64,000 bases of DNA from CAWEWH01 sp963812775 (GTDB lineage Bacteria > Pseudomonadota > Alphaproteobacteria > Rhizobiales > Beijerinckiaceae). Positions 27,703 through 37,206 of this stretch are shown piece after piece (position 1 is the first letter of the stretch; every line of letters begins with the position of its first letter). The notes beneath the pieces were generated by a model that was not told the origin of the DNA, ran no database searches, and saw nothing but the letters and a program-made list of their open reading frames with translations. The stretch lies in contig CAWEWH010000007.1 of NCBI GenBank assembly GCA_963812775.1, positions 248,001 to 312,000 on the forward strand, given 5' to 3'. Position numbers and translations under genes: made by a program.

Positions 27703-28641
27703 ATGACAATGCTCGTCCTCGATGCCGAAGCCGTCCGCCGCGCCCTCGACTGGCGCCCCACGATCGCGGCGCTGCGCGCCATGTTCGAGCGCGGCTGCGT
27801 GGTGCCGCCGCGGCACCACCATTCCATCGCCGCGCCCGGCGGCGACGCGACCCTGCTGCTGATGCCCGCTTGGAGCGAGGATTTCCTCGGCGTCAAGAGC
27901 GTCAGCGTCTTCCCCGGCAACGCCGCGCGCGGCCTGCCGGCGGTCTGCGCCGCCTACATGCTGAGCGACGGGCGCACCGGCGCACCGCTCGCCGTCATCG
28001 ACGGCGGCGAGCTCACCGCGCGGCGCACCGCCGCCGCATCGGCGCTGGCGGCGACGTTTCTCGCGCGCCCCGACGCGTCGCGGTTGTTGATCGTCGGCAC
28101 CGGGCGTCTCGCTCCGTATCTGGCCATGGCGCATGCGGCCGTGCGGCCAATTCGGCACATCGAGATCTGGGGACGGCGCCCCCAAAGGGCGGCGGACGTC
28201 GCGTCACGTCTGCACGGCGAGGGCCTAGCGGCCGGGGCGACGACCGATCTCGCAGCCGCATTGGCGCGTGCCGACGTGGTGAGCTGCGCCACGCTGAGCG
28301 CGACCCCGCTCATCGAAGGCCGTTTGCTGCGCGAGGGCACGCATGTCGATCTCGTCGGCGGCTTCACGCCGGCAATGCGCGAGGCCGACGACGAGGCGGT
28401 CCGCCGCGCTTGCGTCTTCGTCGACACGCGCCAGGGGGCTTGCACGGAAGCCGGCGACATCGTCATGCCTCTCAAGGCAGGCGTGCTGGCGCCGGACGGC
28501 GTGCTGGCCGATCTCTTCGATCTCTGCCGCGGCCTTCACCCCGGCCGCCGGGGGCCATCGGAGATCACCCTGTTCAAGTCGGTCGGCACGGCCCTTGAGG
28601 ATCTCGCTGCCGCGGCGCTGGCCTATGAGCGGGCGCGATAG
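27703..28641 (+). CDS. Ornithine cyclodeaminase / mu-crystallin family protein
   Basis: A 312-residue NAD(P)-dependent protein of the OCD family. VPPRHHHSIAAPGGDATLLLMPAW, LGVKSVSVFPGN, the DGGELTARRTAAASALAATFL substrate segment and the Rossmann part RLLIVGTGRLAP are visible. Members are ornithine cyclodeaminases, ketimine reductases or L-amino-acid dehydrogenases; which one cannot be told. ATG 27703 or 27709 could start it. Its last 19 bp overlap the end of the convergent monooxygenase gene. Confidence 0.85.
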   Translation: MTMLVLDAEAVRRALDWRPTIAALRAMFERGCVVPPRHHHSIAAPGGDATLLLMPAWSEDFLGVKSVSVFPGNAARGLPAVCAAYMLSDGRTGAPLAVIDGGELTARRTAAASALAATFLARPDASRLLIVGTGRLAPYLAMAHAAVRPIRHIEIWGRRPQRAADVASRLHGEGLAAGATTDLAAALARADVVSCATLSATPLIEGRLLREGTHVDLVGGFTPAMREADDEAVRRACVFVDTRQGACTEAGDIVMPLKAGVLAPDGVLADLFDLCRGLHPGRRGPSEITLFKSVGTALEDLAAAALAYERAR

Positions 28642-30035
28642 ACCTTCTCCCGATGGGGGAGGGGCGCGCTCACACCGGCCCGCCATTGCGCCCCCGGATG
28701 CGTCGGCGCCAGTCGCGGCCCGCGTCCGAACAGCTTGTCGCGATAGCTGCCGGGCGCGTAGTCGGTCTTGTAGAGGCCGCGCCGCTGCAGTTCCGGCACC
28801 AAGAGGTCGACGATGTCGACAAAGGTTTCCGGCATGACGGCGCAGCCGAGATTGAAGCCGTCGATGCCGGTCTCCGACATCCAGCCTTCGAGTTCGTCGG
28901 CGATGGTTGCGGGCGAGCCGACGCTGATCGGGCCGCGCCCGCCGATCGCCACCCATTCGGCGATCTCGCGCACCGTCCAGGTGCGGGCCGGGTCGGCGGA
29001 GCTGAACGATTCCACCGCCGATTGCCCGGCATTGGTTTTCACGTGCCTGAGCGGCTCGTCGAGAGCGTACTTGCTGAGGTCGATGCCCATCCAGCCCGAC
29101 AGCAGGGTGAGCGACGCCGCATAATCGACGTGGTGCCGGTACTCGTCGTGCTTGCGCTTGGCGTCCGCGTCGGTCTTGCCGAGGATCAGCGTGTGCATAT
29201 TGTAGATCTGCACATCGGTCGCGGCGCGGCCGGCCTCGATGGCGCTGGCGCGGATTGAGTCGACATAGCCCTTAAGGATGGTCTTGGTCGGGCCGCCGAC
29301 GAACACCGCCTCGGCGTGCCGGGCCGCGAATTTGCGACCGCGGCCGGACGCCCCCGCCTGGTACAGCACCGGCGTGCGCTGCGGCGAGGGCTCGCTGAGA
29401 TGCGTCGCGTCGACCGTGAAGTGGACGCCGGAATGGCGAATCTCGTGCACCTTCCCGGGGTCGGCGAAGACACCCGATGCCTTGTCGCGCTTCACCGCGT
29501 CGTCGTCCCAGCTCGCCTCCCACAGCCGGTAGCAGATGTCGGCATATTCCTCGGCGTAGTCGTAGCGCGCATCGTGATCGAGGAGCCTCTGCTGGCCGGT
29601 GGCGCGGGCGCCGCTGTCGAGATAGGAGGTGACGATGTTCCAGGCGATGCGCCCCTTGGTGAGATGATCGAGGGTCGACATGCGCCGCGCGAACGGGAAC
29701 GGGTGCTCGTAGCTCACCGAGGCGGTGACCCCGAAGCCGAGATGCTCCGTCACCGCCGCCATCACCGGCACGATCAGCATGGGATCGTTCACCGGCACCT
29801 GCACGGCGTGGCGGATGGGGTGATCGCGGTTGCCTTCATAGACGTCGTAGATGCCGAGCACGTCGGCGATGAACACGCCGTCGAACTTTCCCCGCTCCAG
29901 CGTCCTGGCGAGCTCGGACCAGTGCCCGATATCGGTGTAGCGGTGCGATTGATCGCGCGGATGCGTCCACATGCCCGGCGAGATGTGGCCCACCGTGTTC
30001 ATGGTGAAGGCGTTGAAGCGCATTTGCTTGGGCAT
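28623..30035 (-). CDS. NtaA/SnaA/DszA-type FMN-dependent monooxygenase
   Basis: A 470-residue long-form luciferase-like monooxygenase. The start MPKQMRFNAFTMNTVGHISP, HWSELARTLERGKFDGVFIADVLG, WNIVTSYLDSGARATG and SPQRTPVLYQAGASGRGRKFAARHAEAVF are hallmarks of the nitrilotriacetate/dibenzothiophene-sulfone monooxygenase branch. It needs FMNH2 from a separate reductase, none of which is nearby. Such enzymes cleave C-N or C-S bonds in chelators, pesticides or sulfones. It is 14 bp downstream of an RraA-like gene and probably co-transcribed. Confidence 0.87.
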   Translation of the reverse strand: MPKQMRFNAFTMNTVGHISPGMWTHPRDQSHRYTDIGHWSELARTLERGKFDGVFIADVLGIYDVYEGNRDHPIRHAVQVPVNDPMLIVPVMAAVTEHLGFGVTASVSYEHPFPFARRMSTLDHLTKGRIAWNIVTSYLDSGARATGQQRLLDHDARYDYAEEYADICYRLWEASWDDDAVKRDKASGVFADPGKVHEIRHSGVHFTVDATHLSEPSPQRTPVLYQAGASGRGRKFAARHAEAVFVGGPTKTILKGYVDSIRASAIEAGRAATDVQIYNMHTLILGKTDADAKRKHDEYRHHVDYAASLTLLSGWMGIDLSKYALDEPLRHVKTNAGQSAVESFSSADPARTWTVREIAEWVAIGGRGPISVGSPATIADELEGWMSETGIDGFNLGCAVMPETFVDIVDLLVPELQRRGLYKTDYAPGSYRDKLFGRGPRLAPTHPGAQWRAGVSAPLPHREKVYRARS

Positions 30036-30049
30036 GGCCGGGACTGTTT

Positions 30050-30766
30050 CTAGCCGCGCATCGCCGCCTTGATGGTCTCGACGCTGGCGCCGGGCGCCCG
30101 CGCCGCGCCGATGATCCTGGCTTCGTTGGCGAGCAGCTTCTCCAGCGCCGGCTTCATGGCGTCGATTACCTCGACCGGCACGACGACCGCGCCATGGCGG
30201 TCGGCATGGATCAACTCGCCGCTCTTCACCGCCATGCCGTGCACGTTCACCTCGCCGCCGAAGTCTTCGACATGCACATAGGCATGCGACGGGCCGATGG
30301 AGCCGGCCAGCATCTGGAAGCCCTCCGGAATGGCGGGAATGTCGCGGACGCTGCCGTTGGTGATGGTGCCGAGGCAGCCGAGCGCCTTGTGGACGTTGGA
30401 TTGCACCTCGCCCCAGAAGGCACCGTAGCCAGGCGGATCGTCGAGGTCCTCGATCACCGCGATCGTCGGGCGCGGCTCGGCAGCCAGGTAATCGAGATAG
30501 TCGAGGCGCCGGCGCATATAGGAAGCGTCGCCCGACGCGACCGCCTCCCTCGCCTTGATGGCGACGGTCCGGGCGAAACCGATCATCGGCGCCAGGTCGG
30601 GGAAGGGGCAGTGGAGATGCTGCACCGTGTAGAAACGTCCGCGCCGCTCGGGCGCCACCATCTCGACGAGATTGCAGACGGTGGGCGTATCGACGGATTG
30701 CAGGAACGCGAACTGGTCTTTGCTGACGGTCAAACGCATGGAACGTACTTTCGAGCCCTCGTTCAC
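30050..30766 (-). CDS. RraA/HMG aldolase-family protein
   Basis: A protein of 229-238 residues of the RraA-like (dimethylmenaquinone methyltransferase-annotated) family, whose real enzymes are 4-hydroxy-4-methyl-2-oxoglutarate aldolases/oxaloacetate decarboxylases. DTPTVCNLVEMV at the start, GCLGTITNGSVRDIPAI with the metal/substrate arginine-aspartate pair (the GSVRD motif), and GMAVKSGELIHADRHGAVVVP are family segments. GTG 30766 has AGGAAAC upstream; ATG 30739 is the alternative. It precedes the NtaA-like monooxygenase gene, consistent with cleaving an oxo acid in the same pathway. Confidence 0.82.
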   Translation of the reverse strand: MNEGSKVRSMRLTVSKDQFAFLQSVDTPTVCNLVEMVAPERRGRFYTVQHLHCPFPDLAPMIGFARTVAIKAREAVASGDASYMRRRLDYLDYLAAEPRPTIAVIEDLDDPPGYGAFWGEVQSNVHKALGCLGTITNGSVRDIPAIPEGFQMLAGSIGPSHAYVHVEDFGGEVNVHGMAVKSGELIHADRHGAVVVPVEVIDAMKPALEKLLANEARIIGAARAPGASVETIKAAMRG

Positions 30767-30915
30767 AGTTTCCTAACCATAGGTGCTGCCAGAGTCTACG
30801 CGATGGCCTCCGTGGGGGTCCGCGATTGACCGGGATCAAGGCGGGAATCCCGGGCAATTGCGAGGCATGACGTGGCGGGATTTCTTCGCGCCTGAACGGC
30901 GCATGAGAGCAGCAG

Positions 30916-32313
30916 ATGGCACTCCCCGACGAGTTCAGCTCAGGTCTTGGCATCTACGGCGTCAGCCTGGATGCAGAGGGGTTATCCCAGCGCCAGCGCG
31001 TCTGGGCCATCCTCGAGCCGCGCCTCGCCAAGGCGCTCGAAGACCATTTCCATGACACCATCGCCAGCTCGCCGTTCTACGCCAAGGTCCTGGCGGCCAA
31101 CCGCGCGCCCCATGAGGCGATGATCGTCAACCACACGCGCCTTCTGTTCACGACGCCGGTCGACGAGGCATGGGTCGCGGCCGCCATCAACCGGGTGAAG
31201 ACCGAGATCGACCTTGGCTACGACATGCGCGCCCGCGGCGCCGTCGTCTAGGGCATCGTGTCCGGCTTGAGCAAGGCGCTGGCCGGCACGCGCTTCATGA
31301 GCCGCCGCAAGGCGTTGGCGCTGAGCGATCTCGCCATGCGGGTGCTGCAGTTCGACGCCACCGTGGGAATTGTTCTCCACTATCAGGCGCGCGTGAACGA
31401 CGCCAGGAAGAAGGGGCGGGAGCTGGCCAAGACGGTCGAGGACTTCCGCTCGGCCATCCTCGATATCCGCAAGGCGTCGCAGGATGCCATCGCGTCGGCG
31501 GCCGATGCGTCCGACAAGCTCGCGCATCTCGCCGATACCGCCGCAGCCGAGTTCAACGCGGCAGAGTTGGCTGCCAAGGGGACGGTCGTGAACGTCAACA
31601 CGATCGCGGCGGCGACCCAGGAGCTGACCGCGGCGGGCGAAGCCATTGTCGGCAAGGCCGAGGAGACGGTGCTCATGGCGGAAGCGGCGGTTCGCCACGG
31701 CGCCCAGACGAACGAGGCGATCCAGTCCCTGACGATGACGGCCGATGCCATCCAGTCGATCGTCGGCGTCATCTCGGGGATCGCCGCGCACACCAACCTA
31801 CTGGCCCTCAACGCGACAATCGAGGCGGCGCGCGCCGGCGAGGCCGGCAAGGGATTCGCCGTTGTGGCGTCGGAAGTGAAGCAGCTCGCTGCGCAGACCA
31901 CCAAGGCGACGCGCGACATCGCCGAGAAGATCGCGCAGATCCAGGCGGCGACGCAGCGCTCCGTCGCCGAGATCACTGAGGCAAGCCTGGCCGCCGAAGC
32001 GATGTCGACGATTGCCAGGTCTGTCGCGCTTTCGGTCAACGAGCAGACGCAGGCCACTGCCGGCATCACGGCTGCCGCCTCCGAGGCCGCCGGCAATGCC
32101 CGCGCCCTTGGCCGGGCCGTCGACGTGGCGGGCGAGACGATACGCAACGCGCGCGAGGCCGCGCGGGTGTCGCTCGACTTCTCCAAGCGCGTCACGACCA
32201 ACACCCGGCAGGTTGGCACGGCGATGGACGCGCTGTTCCTGGCCGTGTCGCCGGAAGGGGGCGTGAAGGAGCTGCCTCAGCTCGCGAAGGCGCCGGCGCG
32301 GATCGGGAGGTAG
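30916..32313 (+). pseudogene. Soluble methyl-accepting chemotaxis protein split by an in-frame TAG
   Basis: Residues 1-111 from ATG 30916 resemble the N-terminal helices of a globin-coupled sensor (ILEPRLAKALEDHFHDTI, AMIVNHTRLLFTTPVDEAWV). A TAG at 31249-31251 interrupts the frame; it continues in phase with GIVSGLSKALAGTRFMSRRKAL and then a full cytoplasmic signalling domain. The hairpin tip reads GIAAHTNLLALNATIEAARAGEAGKGFAVVA. There are no transmembrane segments. The position of the globin proximal histidine seems to be filled by D in EIDLGYDM, so haem binding is uncertain. The second part alone could start at GTG 31258, but without a good ribosome site. Probably a nonsense mutation (CAG to TAG would fit). 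Confidence 0.75.
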
Positions 32314-32360
32314 CAGCTTTCCCGTGCAGCACATGCCTGTATGCTACTCGCATGTCAGCC

Positions 32361-32557
32361 ATGATTTCAGATCCGCAACGTCCCTGACGGGCTGCACCGC
32401 AAGCTCAAGTCACGCGGCGCTGGCAGGGATGTCGCTTTCCGACTTCTTGCTCAAGGAGATTCGTGAGGTGGTGGAGCGCCCAACGTTCGAGGGGATGCGT
32501 GCGAGGCACGACACTAGCGCGTCGCGCTCTTCACCGCGTCCTTGCCGCGCAAGATAA
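32361..32557 (+). pseudogene. Decayed FitA-type ribbon-helix-helix antitoxin
   Basis: Pieces of an antitoxin can be read in two frames: MIQIRNVPDGLHRKLKSR from ATG 32361 once one T is removed at GATTTC (32363-32368), then ALAGMSLSDFLLKEIREVVERPTFEGMRARH after a second indel near 32411-32420. This matches VapB/FitA-like antitoxins. No PIN-domain toxin follows; the frame runs into the convergent protease gene. The first indel fits the GANTC pattern, the second does not, so this gene is probably truly dead. Confidence 0.6.
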
Positions 32558-33227
32558 GCTGGTCGCCCCTGACCTCATAGGAGGCGAGGCGGTTCAAGAA
32601 CGACATGCCGAGCAGGTTCTGCCACAAGAGGCCTGGCTTGGCGACGAGCGCGTGCACGCGGGCCTCGCTGATGCTGCCGACGGTCACACGATCGAGGATG
32701 ACGGCTGCCGCCAGGGCGCGGCCGTTGGCGGTGGTGACCACCTCGACATAGCGCAGCTTGTCGACATCGATGCCGGCGGCGCGCGCCGTCTCGGAGGTGA
32801 GCACGATGGTGCTGGCCCCCGTGTCGAACAGGAAGCGGGCATTGCGGCCATTGATCGAGCCGGTGACCACGAAATCGCTGCCGCCGCGCCGGCTGACGGT
32901 GACCTCGCCGCCATCGGCGGTCTCCGTGGCACCCGGCGCGAACTCGGCGAAGAAGCGGTTCGACAGGGCGGCGATCTCGCCGCGATAGGTGTAGAGCGCG
33001 GCAACGCCGGCGAGCATCATGGCCCAGGCGACGATGCCCTGCAGCGCCTTGCTCCAGCGTCCGCGCCCCGTCTGTACCAGCCAGCTCAGGACGACCACCG
33101 ACATGGCCGTCACGCCGACCAGCGCCGCCACCTCGTCAGGGGTGAAATTGCCGATCGGCGTGTCGCCTCTCACGGCGATGAGCAGGATGATGCCGATGGC
33201 AACGATGAACACGATTGCCGCGGCCAT
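32514..33227 (-). CDS. Membrane-anchored retropepsin-like aspartic protease (TIGR02281 type)
   Basis: A 237-residue protein. Hydrophobic helices lie at residues 2-20, 32-49 and 62-79, followed by a retroviral-type aspartic protease domain in the C-terminal half. The catalytic motif is NARFLFDTGASTIVLTSETA (DTGAS), with VEVVTTANGRALAAAVILDRVTVG and LLGMSFLNRL later, all typical of clan AA bacterial single-domain proteases. The domain probably faces the periplasm. ATG 33227 overlaps the TGA of the DUF1289 gene, so translation is coupled. It is convergent with the antitoxin relic. Confidence 0.85.
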   Translation of the reverse strand: MAAAIVFIVAIGIILLIAVRGDTPIGNFTPDEVAALVGVTAMSVVVLSWLVQTGRGRWSKALQGIVAWAMMLAGVAALYTYRGEIAALSNRFFAEFAPGATETADGGEVTVSRRGGSDFVVTGSINGRNARFLFDTGASTIVLTSETARAAGIDVDKLRYVEVVTTANGRALAAAVILDRVTVGSISEARVHALVAKPGLLWQNLLGMSFLNRLASYEVRGDQLILRGKDAVKSATR

Positions 33228-33424
33228 CAGCGCTGCCCCGGCTCTTTCGTGGCGGCGTCGAGCTTGGCGAGCCGCGCCGGCAGTGTCGTCATGATGGTCA
33301 GCCGTTCCTCCTCGCTGATGCGCCCCCAGCGCGCCACTTCCGGCAGCGTCCGGCCGCAGCCGAGGCAGAGGCCGCTCTGCGGCTCGATGGTGCAAACGCC
33401 GGTGCAGGGCGTGGACATGGCCAT
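33227..33424 (-). CDS. DUF1289 family protein
   Basis: A 65-residue cysteine-containing protein: STPCTGVCTIEPQSGLCLGCGRTLPEVARW is the DUF1289 signature (four cysteines in the pattern C-x3-C...C-x2-C), which suggests a small metal-binding protein. The function is unknown. ATG 33424 or 33418 could start it. It overlaps the protease gene by one codon. Confidence 0.85.
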   Translation of the reverse strand: MAMSTPCTGVCTIEPQSGLCLGCGRTLPEVARWGRISEEERLTIMTTLPARLAKLDAATKEPGQR

Positions 33425-33485
33425 GGGAGAGGCAATGTCGGCATTCCGGCGGCTGCGATCAAGCCCCCAGCCGCGCTCGCGGTCG

Positions 33486-34461
33486 TCAGCCGTCGAGCCG
33501 GATATTGGCGGCCTTGATCAGCTCTGCGTTGCGCGCCGTGTCCTCGATGAGGAACTGGGTCACCTCCGCCGGCGTCTGCAACGGCACATCGACGCTGATC
33601 TGGCGCATGCGCCCCTTCATGTCGTCGGTTTTGGCGATTTCGACCACCTTGGCGTTGAGCTTGCCAATGATCTCGGCTGGAGTTCCGGCGGGGGCGCAGA
33701 TCGAATACCAGCCAGGCACGTCGGCATCCTTGTAGCCAAGCTCGACCAGGGTCGGAATTTCCGGCCAGTCCGGGCTGCGTGTCGGGTAATTGATATTGAG
33801 CAGGATGAGCTTGCCTGCCTTCACGTGCGGCAACGGGTTGATCTCGTTCATCATCTGCACGTGGTTGGCGAGGAGATCGTTGAGCGAGTCGGCGCTGCCG
33901 CGATACGGCACGTGCAGGATGTCAATGCCGGCTTTCCACTTCAGCATCTCGATGCGCATGTGGGTCGATGTGCCGAGACCTGCAGAGCCGTAGCTCAGCT
34001 TGCCTGGGTTCTTCTTGGCGTAGTCGATCATCTCGTTGAACGTCTTCGGACCTGCGGCGGGATTGATGACGAACCCGGATATCAGGTCGCCCGACCCGGG
34101 CAACATGCACGAAGCTCTTGACTGGGTCGTAGCCCACCTTGCGGAGGGTCGGCAGGATGTTGAGCGGCGCGCTCGGCGTCAGCAGCAGCGTGTAGCCGTC
34201 CGCCGGGGACTTGGCGACAAGCTCCGTGCCGATCGAACCGGAGGCACCGCCGCGATGATCGAGGACGAACTGTTGGCCGAAGGCTTGGCTCAACTTCTCC
34301 GACCAGGGCCGGCCGATGAGATCGGTGGCGCCGCCCGGCGCATAGGGCAAGACGAGCTTCACGGGCCTGTCGGGCCAGCCCTGAGCCTGGGCCGACAGGC
34401 GGGTAGAATAGCCGGCCGCGACGGCCGCGCCGGCCCCTTTCAAGAAATCGCGACGACGCAT
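33486..34461 (-). pseudogene. Tripartite tricarboxylate transporter binding protein (TctC/Bug), frameshifted
   Basis: Periplasmic solute-binding protein with a Tat-like signal (MRRRDFLKGAGAAVAAG). VKLVLPYAPGGATDLIGRPWSEKLSQAFGQQFV and GSIGTELVAKSPADGYTLLL are Bug hallmarks. The frame shifts at 34090-34092 (GTCGGGCG on the coding strand, one G too many): HVARVG then joins DLISGFVINPAAGPKTF, as in the paralogue just upstream (VARIGDIVAGFVIHP). Corrected length is 324 residues. This indel is a homopolymer change and does not fit the GANTC pattern. It lies 85 bp downstream of the second, intact binding protein gene. Confidence 0.82.
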
Positions 34462-34546
34462 TTCAAGGTCCTCCCTTATAGACGCCGGGCGCCGAGCGAG
34501 GCTCGTTCGTCGCCGCTATAATGGCGCTTCGTGCCAGTCGAACGGG

Positions 34547-35518
34547 CTAGTCCAGTTTCACGTTGGCCGCTTTGATCACCGCCGCGTTGCGGGCCGTGTC
34601 CTCGACCAAGAAGCTTCGCATTTCTTCCGGCGTCTGCTCCGGGACGATCACGCTGATGGCAAGCATCCTTGCCTTCATGTCGTCGGACTTGGCGATCTCG
34701 ATGATCTTGGCGCTCAGCTTCTCGACGATCCCCTGGTTCGTGCTGCCGGGGGCAAAGAGGGAATACCAGATCGGCACGTCCGCATCGGGGTAGCCGGCTT
34801 CCGTCAGCGTCGGCACCTCCGGGAATTCAGGGTGGCGCTGGGCGTAGTTGATGTTGAGCAGCGCGAGCTTGCCTGCCTTGACATGCGGCAGGACGACGAT
34901 CTCGTTCATCATCTGGACGTTGCCGGCGAGCAGATCGTTGAGCGCATCGGCGCTGCCCCGGTATGGAACGTGCAGGATGTCCACGCCCGCCTTGTGCTTC
35001 AGCATCTCGATGCGCAAATGCGTCGAGCTGCCGAGCCCGGCCGATCCGTAAGCGAGCTTGCCGGGATTCTTCTTGGCGTAGTCGATCGTGTCCTTAAAAT
35101 TCTTCACTCCGACGGCGGGATGAATGACGAAGCCGGCGACGATGTCGCCGATGCGCGCCACCGGGCTGAAATCCTTGGCCGGTTCGTAGCTCACCTTGCG
35201 CAGGCTCGGCAGCACCGTGAGGGGGCCATTGGGCGTGAGGAGGAAGGTGTAGCCGTCGGGCGTCGACTTCGCGACGGCCTCGGTGCCGATGCCGCCGGCG
35301 GCGCCACCGCGATTGTCGATAACGAATTGCTGGCCGAAGGCCTGGCTCAGCTTCTCCGACCAGGGTCGCCCAATGGCGTCGGTTGCGCCACCTGGCGCGT
35401 AAGGCAGCACGATCTTTACGGGCCGCTCCGGCCAGCTCTGCGCCTGGGCTAAGGCGCGCGTGTAGTGGCCGGCCGCAATCGTGGCACCGGCATATTTCAG
35501 GAAATCACGGCGTCGCAT
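34547..35518 (-). CDS. Tripartite tricarboxylate transporter binding protein (TctC/Bug)
   Basis: A 323-residue Bug-type receptor with a twin-arginine-like signal (MRRRDFLKYAGATIAAG). It follows the family sequence throughout: YAPGGATDAIGRPWSEKLSQAF, GGIGTEAVAKSTPDGYTFLL, SYEPAKDFSPVARIGDIVAGF, GSAGLGSSTHLRIEMLK and HVPYRGSADALNDLLAGNVQ. It is closely related to the adjacent copy at 33486-34461, clearly by duplication. It would deliver an organic acid to the TctAB permease encoded upstream. ATG 35518 is used because the signal starts there. Confidence 0.9.
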   Translation of the reverse strand: MRRRDFLKYAGATIAAGHYTRALAQAQSWPERPVKIVLPYAPGGATDAIGRPWSEKLSQAFGQQFVIDNRGGAAGGIGTEAVAKSTPDGYTFLLTPNGPLTVLPSLRKVSYEPAKDFSPVARIGDIVAGFVIHPAVGVKNFKDTIDYAKKNPGKLAYGSAGLGSSTHLRIEMLKHKAGVDILHVPYRGSADALNDLLAGNVQMMNEIVVLPHVKAGKLALLNINYAQRHPEFPEVPTLTEAGYPDADVPIWYSLFAPGSTNQGIVEKLSAKIIEIAKSDDMKARMLAISVIVPEQTPEEMRSFLVEDTARNAAVIKAANVKLD

Positions 35519-35697
35519 ATTTGGCCTCCGACTTTTCTCTGCCTGCTCCTGGGTCGCGATCTTGGCCAAGATAGCGCAGGCCGGCAAGACGGCGGCCACG
35601 GGAGAGGCCGTTCCGCCCCCATCCGGAGCCGACCACCATACTCACGGCATTCGACCACGCGCGGTTGACCGTGCGTGGCACGCCGATGCGGTCGCTA

Positions 35698-37206
35698 TCA
35701 TTCCTGAAACGCCACGTCCCGTGCCTTGCGGATATTGGGCAAGATAACCAGCACGAGCAAGATTGCCGCCATGATGAGAAAGGTGAGCGACAGGGGCCGG
35801 TCGAGGAAGATCATGGCATCGCCGCGCGCCAAGAGCATGGCGCGGCGCATGTAGAGCTCCATAAGCGGACCCAGCAAGAAGCCGAGGACGAACGGCGCCG
35901 GCTCGCAACCGACCTTTACGAACACGTAGCCGAGGAACCCGAAGAACCCGATGATCAACACCTCATCGGCGAAATTGTTGAAGCTGTAGGTGCCGATGCA
36001 GCAGAAGAACAGGATGGCGACGGCGAGCAGCCGGTAGGGCACGAGCAGCATCCTGACCCAAATGCCGATGAGCGGCAGGTTGAGCACGACCAGCATGAGG
36101 TTGCCGATCCACATGGAGGCGATCAGTCCCCAGAACAGGCCAGGCCGCTCGGCCATCACCTGGGGACCAGGCTGGATGCCGTGCATCATCAAGCCCCCGA
36201 CCATGAGTGCCATCACGGCGTTCGAGGGGATGCCGAGGGTCAGCATGGGAATGAAGGACGTTTGCGCCGCCGCGTTGTTGGCCGCCTCGGGCGCCGCCAC
36301 GCCTTCGATGACGCCGGTGCCGAATTTTTCCGGCGTGCGCGAGATCTTCTTCTCTACCGTGTAGGCGGCAAAAGAGCCGAGCACGGCACCGCCGCCTGGC
36401 AGCATGCCGAGGAAGCTCCCCACCAGGGTGCCGCGCAGCGCCGGCGCGAGCGAGCGCTTGATGTCCTCGCGCGTCGGAAACAGGCCGGACACCTTGCTGC
36501 TGACCAGATCGCGTCGCTCCGGATTCGTCATGTTGGAGATAATCTCGGCGACGCCGAACACTCCCATGGCGACCGGCACGAAGCCGACGCCGTCGAACAG
36601 CACGTCGATGCCGAACGTGAAGCGCAGATTTCCTGTCGTGATGTCGGTGCCTGCGAGACCGAGCAGCATGCCGAGGAAGATCATACCGATCGCCTTGACG
36701 ACCGAGCCGCTGGCCAAGACGACGGCGAAGACGAGGCCAAGGATCATGAGGGAGAAATAGTCCGCCGCATGAAAGCGCTGCGCCATGGCGGTGAGGGGCG
36801 GCGCGGCCGCCGCCACGAGGACGGTCGCGAAGCAGCCAGCGAAGAACGAAGCCAGCGCCGCAATGGCCAGCGCCGGGCCGGCTCGCCCCTTGCGCGCCAT
36901 CTGGTAGCCGTCGAGGCAAGTGACGACGGAACTGGATTCGCCCGGCAGATTGATCAGGATGGCCGTGGTCGATCCGCCATACTGCGCGCCGTAGTAAATG
37001 CCGGCCAGCATGATGAGCGCCCCGTCCGGCGACAGGCGATAGGTGACGGGCAGCAGCAGCGCCATGGTGGCGACGGGGCCGACCCCGGGCAGCACGCCGA
37101 TCGCCGTGCCGATGAGAGCGCCCATCAGGCACCAGCCGAGATTTTTCAGCGTTAGGGCAACGGAGAAGCCGAGGCTGAGATTGCCGAAGAGATCGCCTAG
37201 CTCCAT
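35698..37206 (-). CDS. tctA: Tripartite tricarboxylate transporter large membrane subunit
   Basis: A 502-residue TctA permease with about 11-12 transmembrane helices. LGWCLMGALIGTAIGVLPGVGPVATMALLLPVTY near the start, GIYYGAQYGGSTTAILINLPGE, and GAVLGSFAAYTVEKKISRTPEKFG with GVAAPEAANNAAAQTSFIPMLTLGIP are the conserved transport motifs. Its start overlaps the tctB end by 10 bp. The order tctB-tctA-tctC-tctC on the minus strand forms one likely operon, although 179 bp separate tctA from the first tctC. Confidence 0.92.
   Translation of the reverse strand: MELGDLFGNLSLGFSVALTLKNLGWCLMGALIGTAIGVLPGVGPVATMALLLPVTYRLSPDGALIMLAGIYYGAQYGGSTTAILINLPGESSSVVTCLDGYQMARKGRAGPALAIAALASFFAGCFATVLVAAAAPPLTAMAQRFHAADYFSLMILGLVFAVVLASGSVVKAIGMIFLGMLLGLAGTDITTGNLRFTFGIDVLFDGVGFVPVAMGVFGVAEIISNMTNPERRDLVSSKVSGLFPTREDIKRSLAPALRGTLVGSFLGMLPGGGAVLGSFAAYTVEKKISRTPEKFGTGVIEGVAAPEAANNAAAQTSFIPMLTLGIPSNAVMALMVGGLMMHGIQPGPQVMAERPGLFWGLIASMWIGNLMLVVLNLPLIGIWVRMLLVPYRLLAVAILFFCCIGTYSFNNFADEVLIIGFFGFLGYVFVKVGCEPAPFVLGFLLGPLMELYMRRAMLLARGDAMIFLDRPLSLTFLIMAAILLVLVILPNIRKARDVAFQE

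Noticed and set aside
28623..28641. Overlap of the OCD-like and NtaA-like genes as an error
   Set aside because: A 19-bp tail-to-tail overlap is common, and both C-termini read normally.
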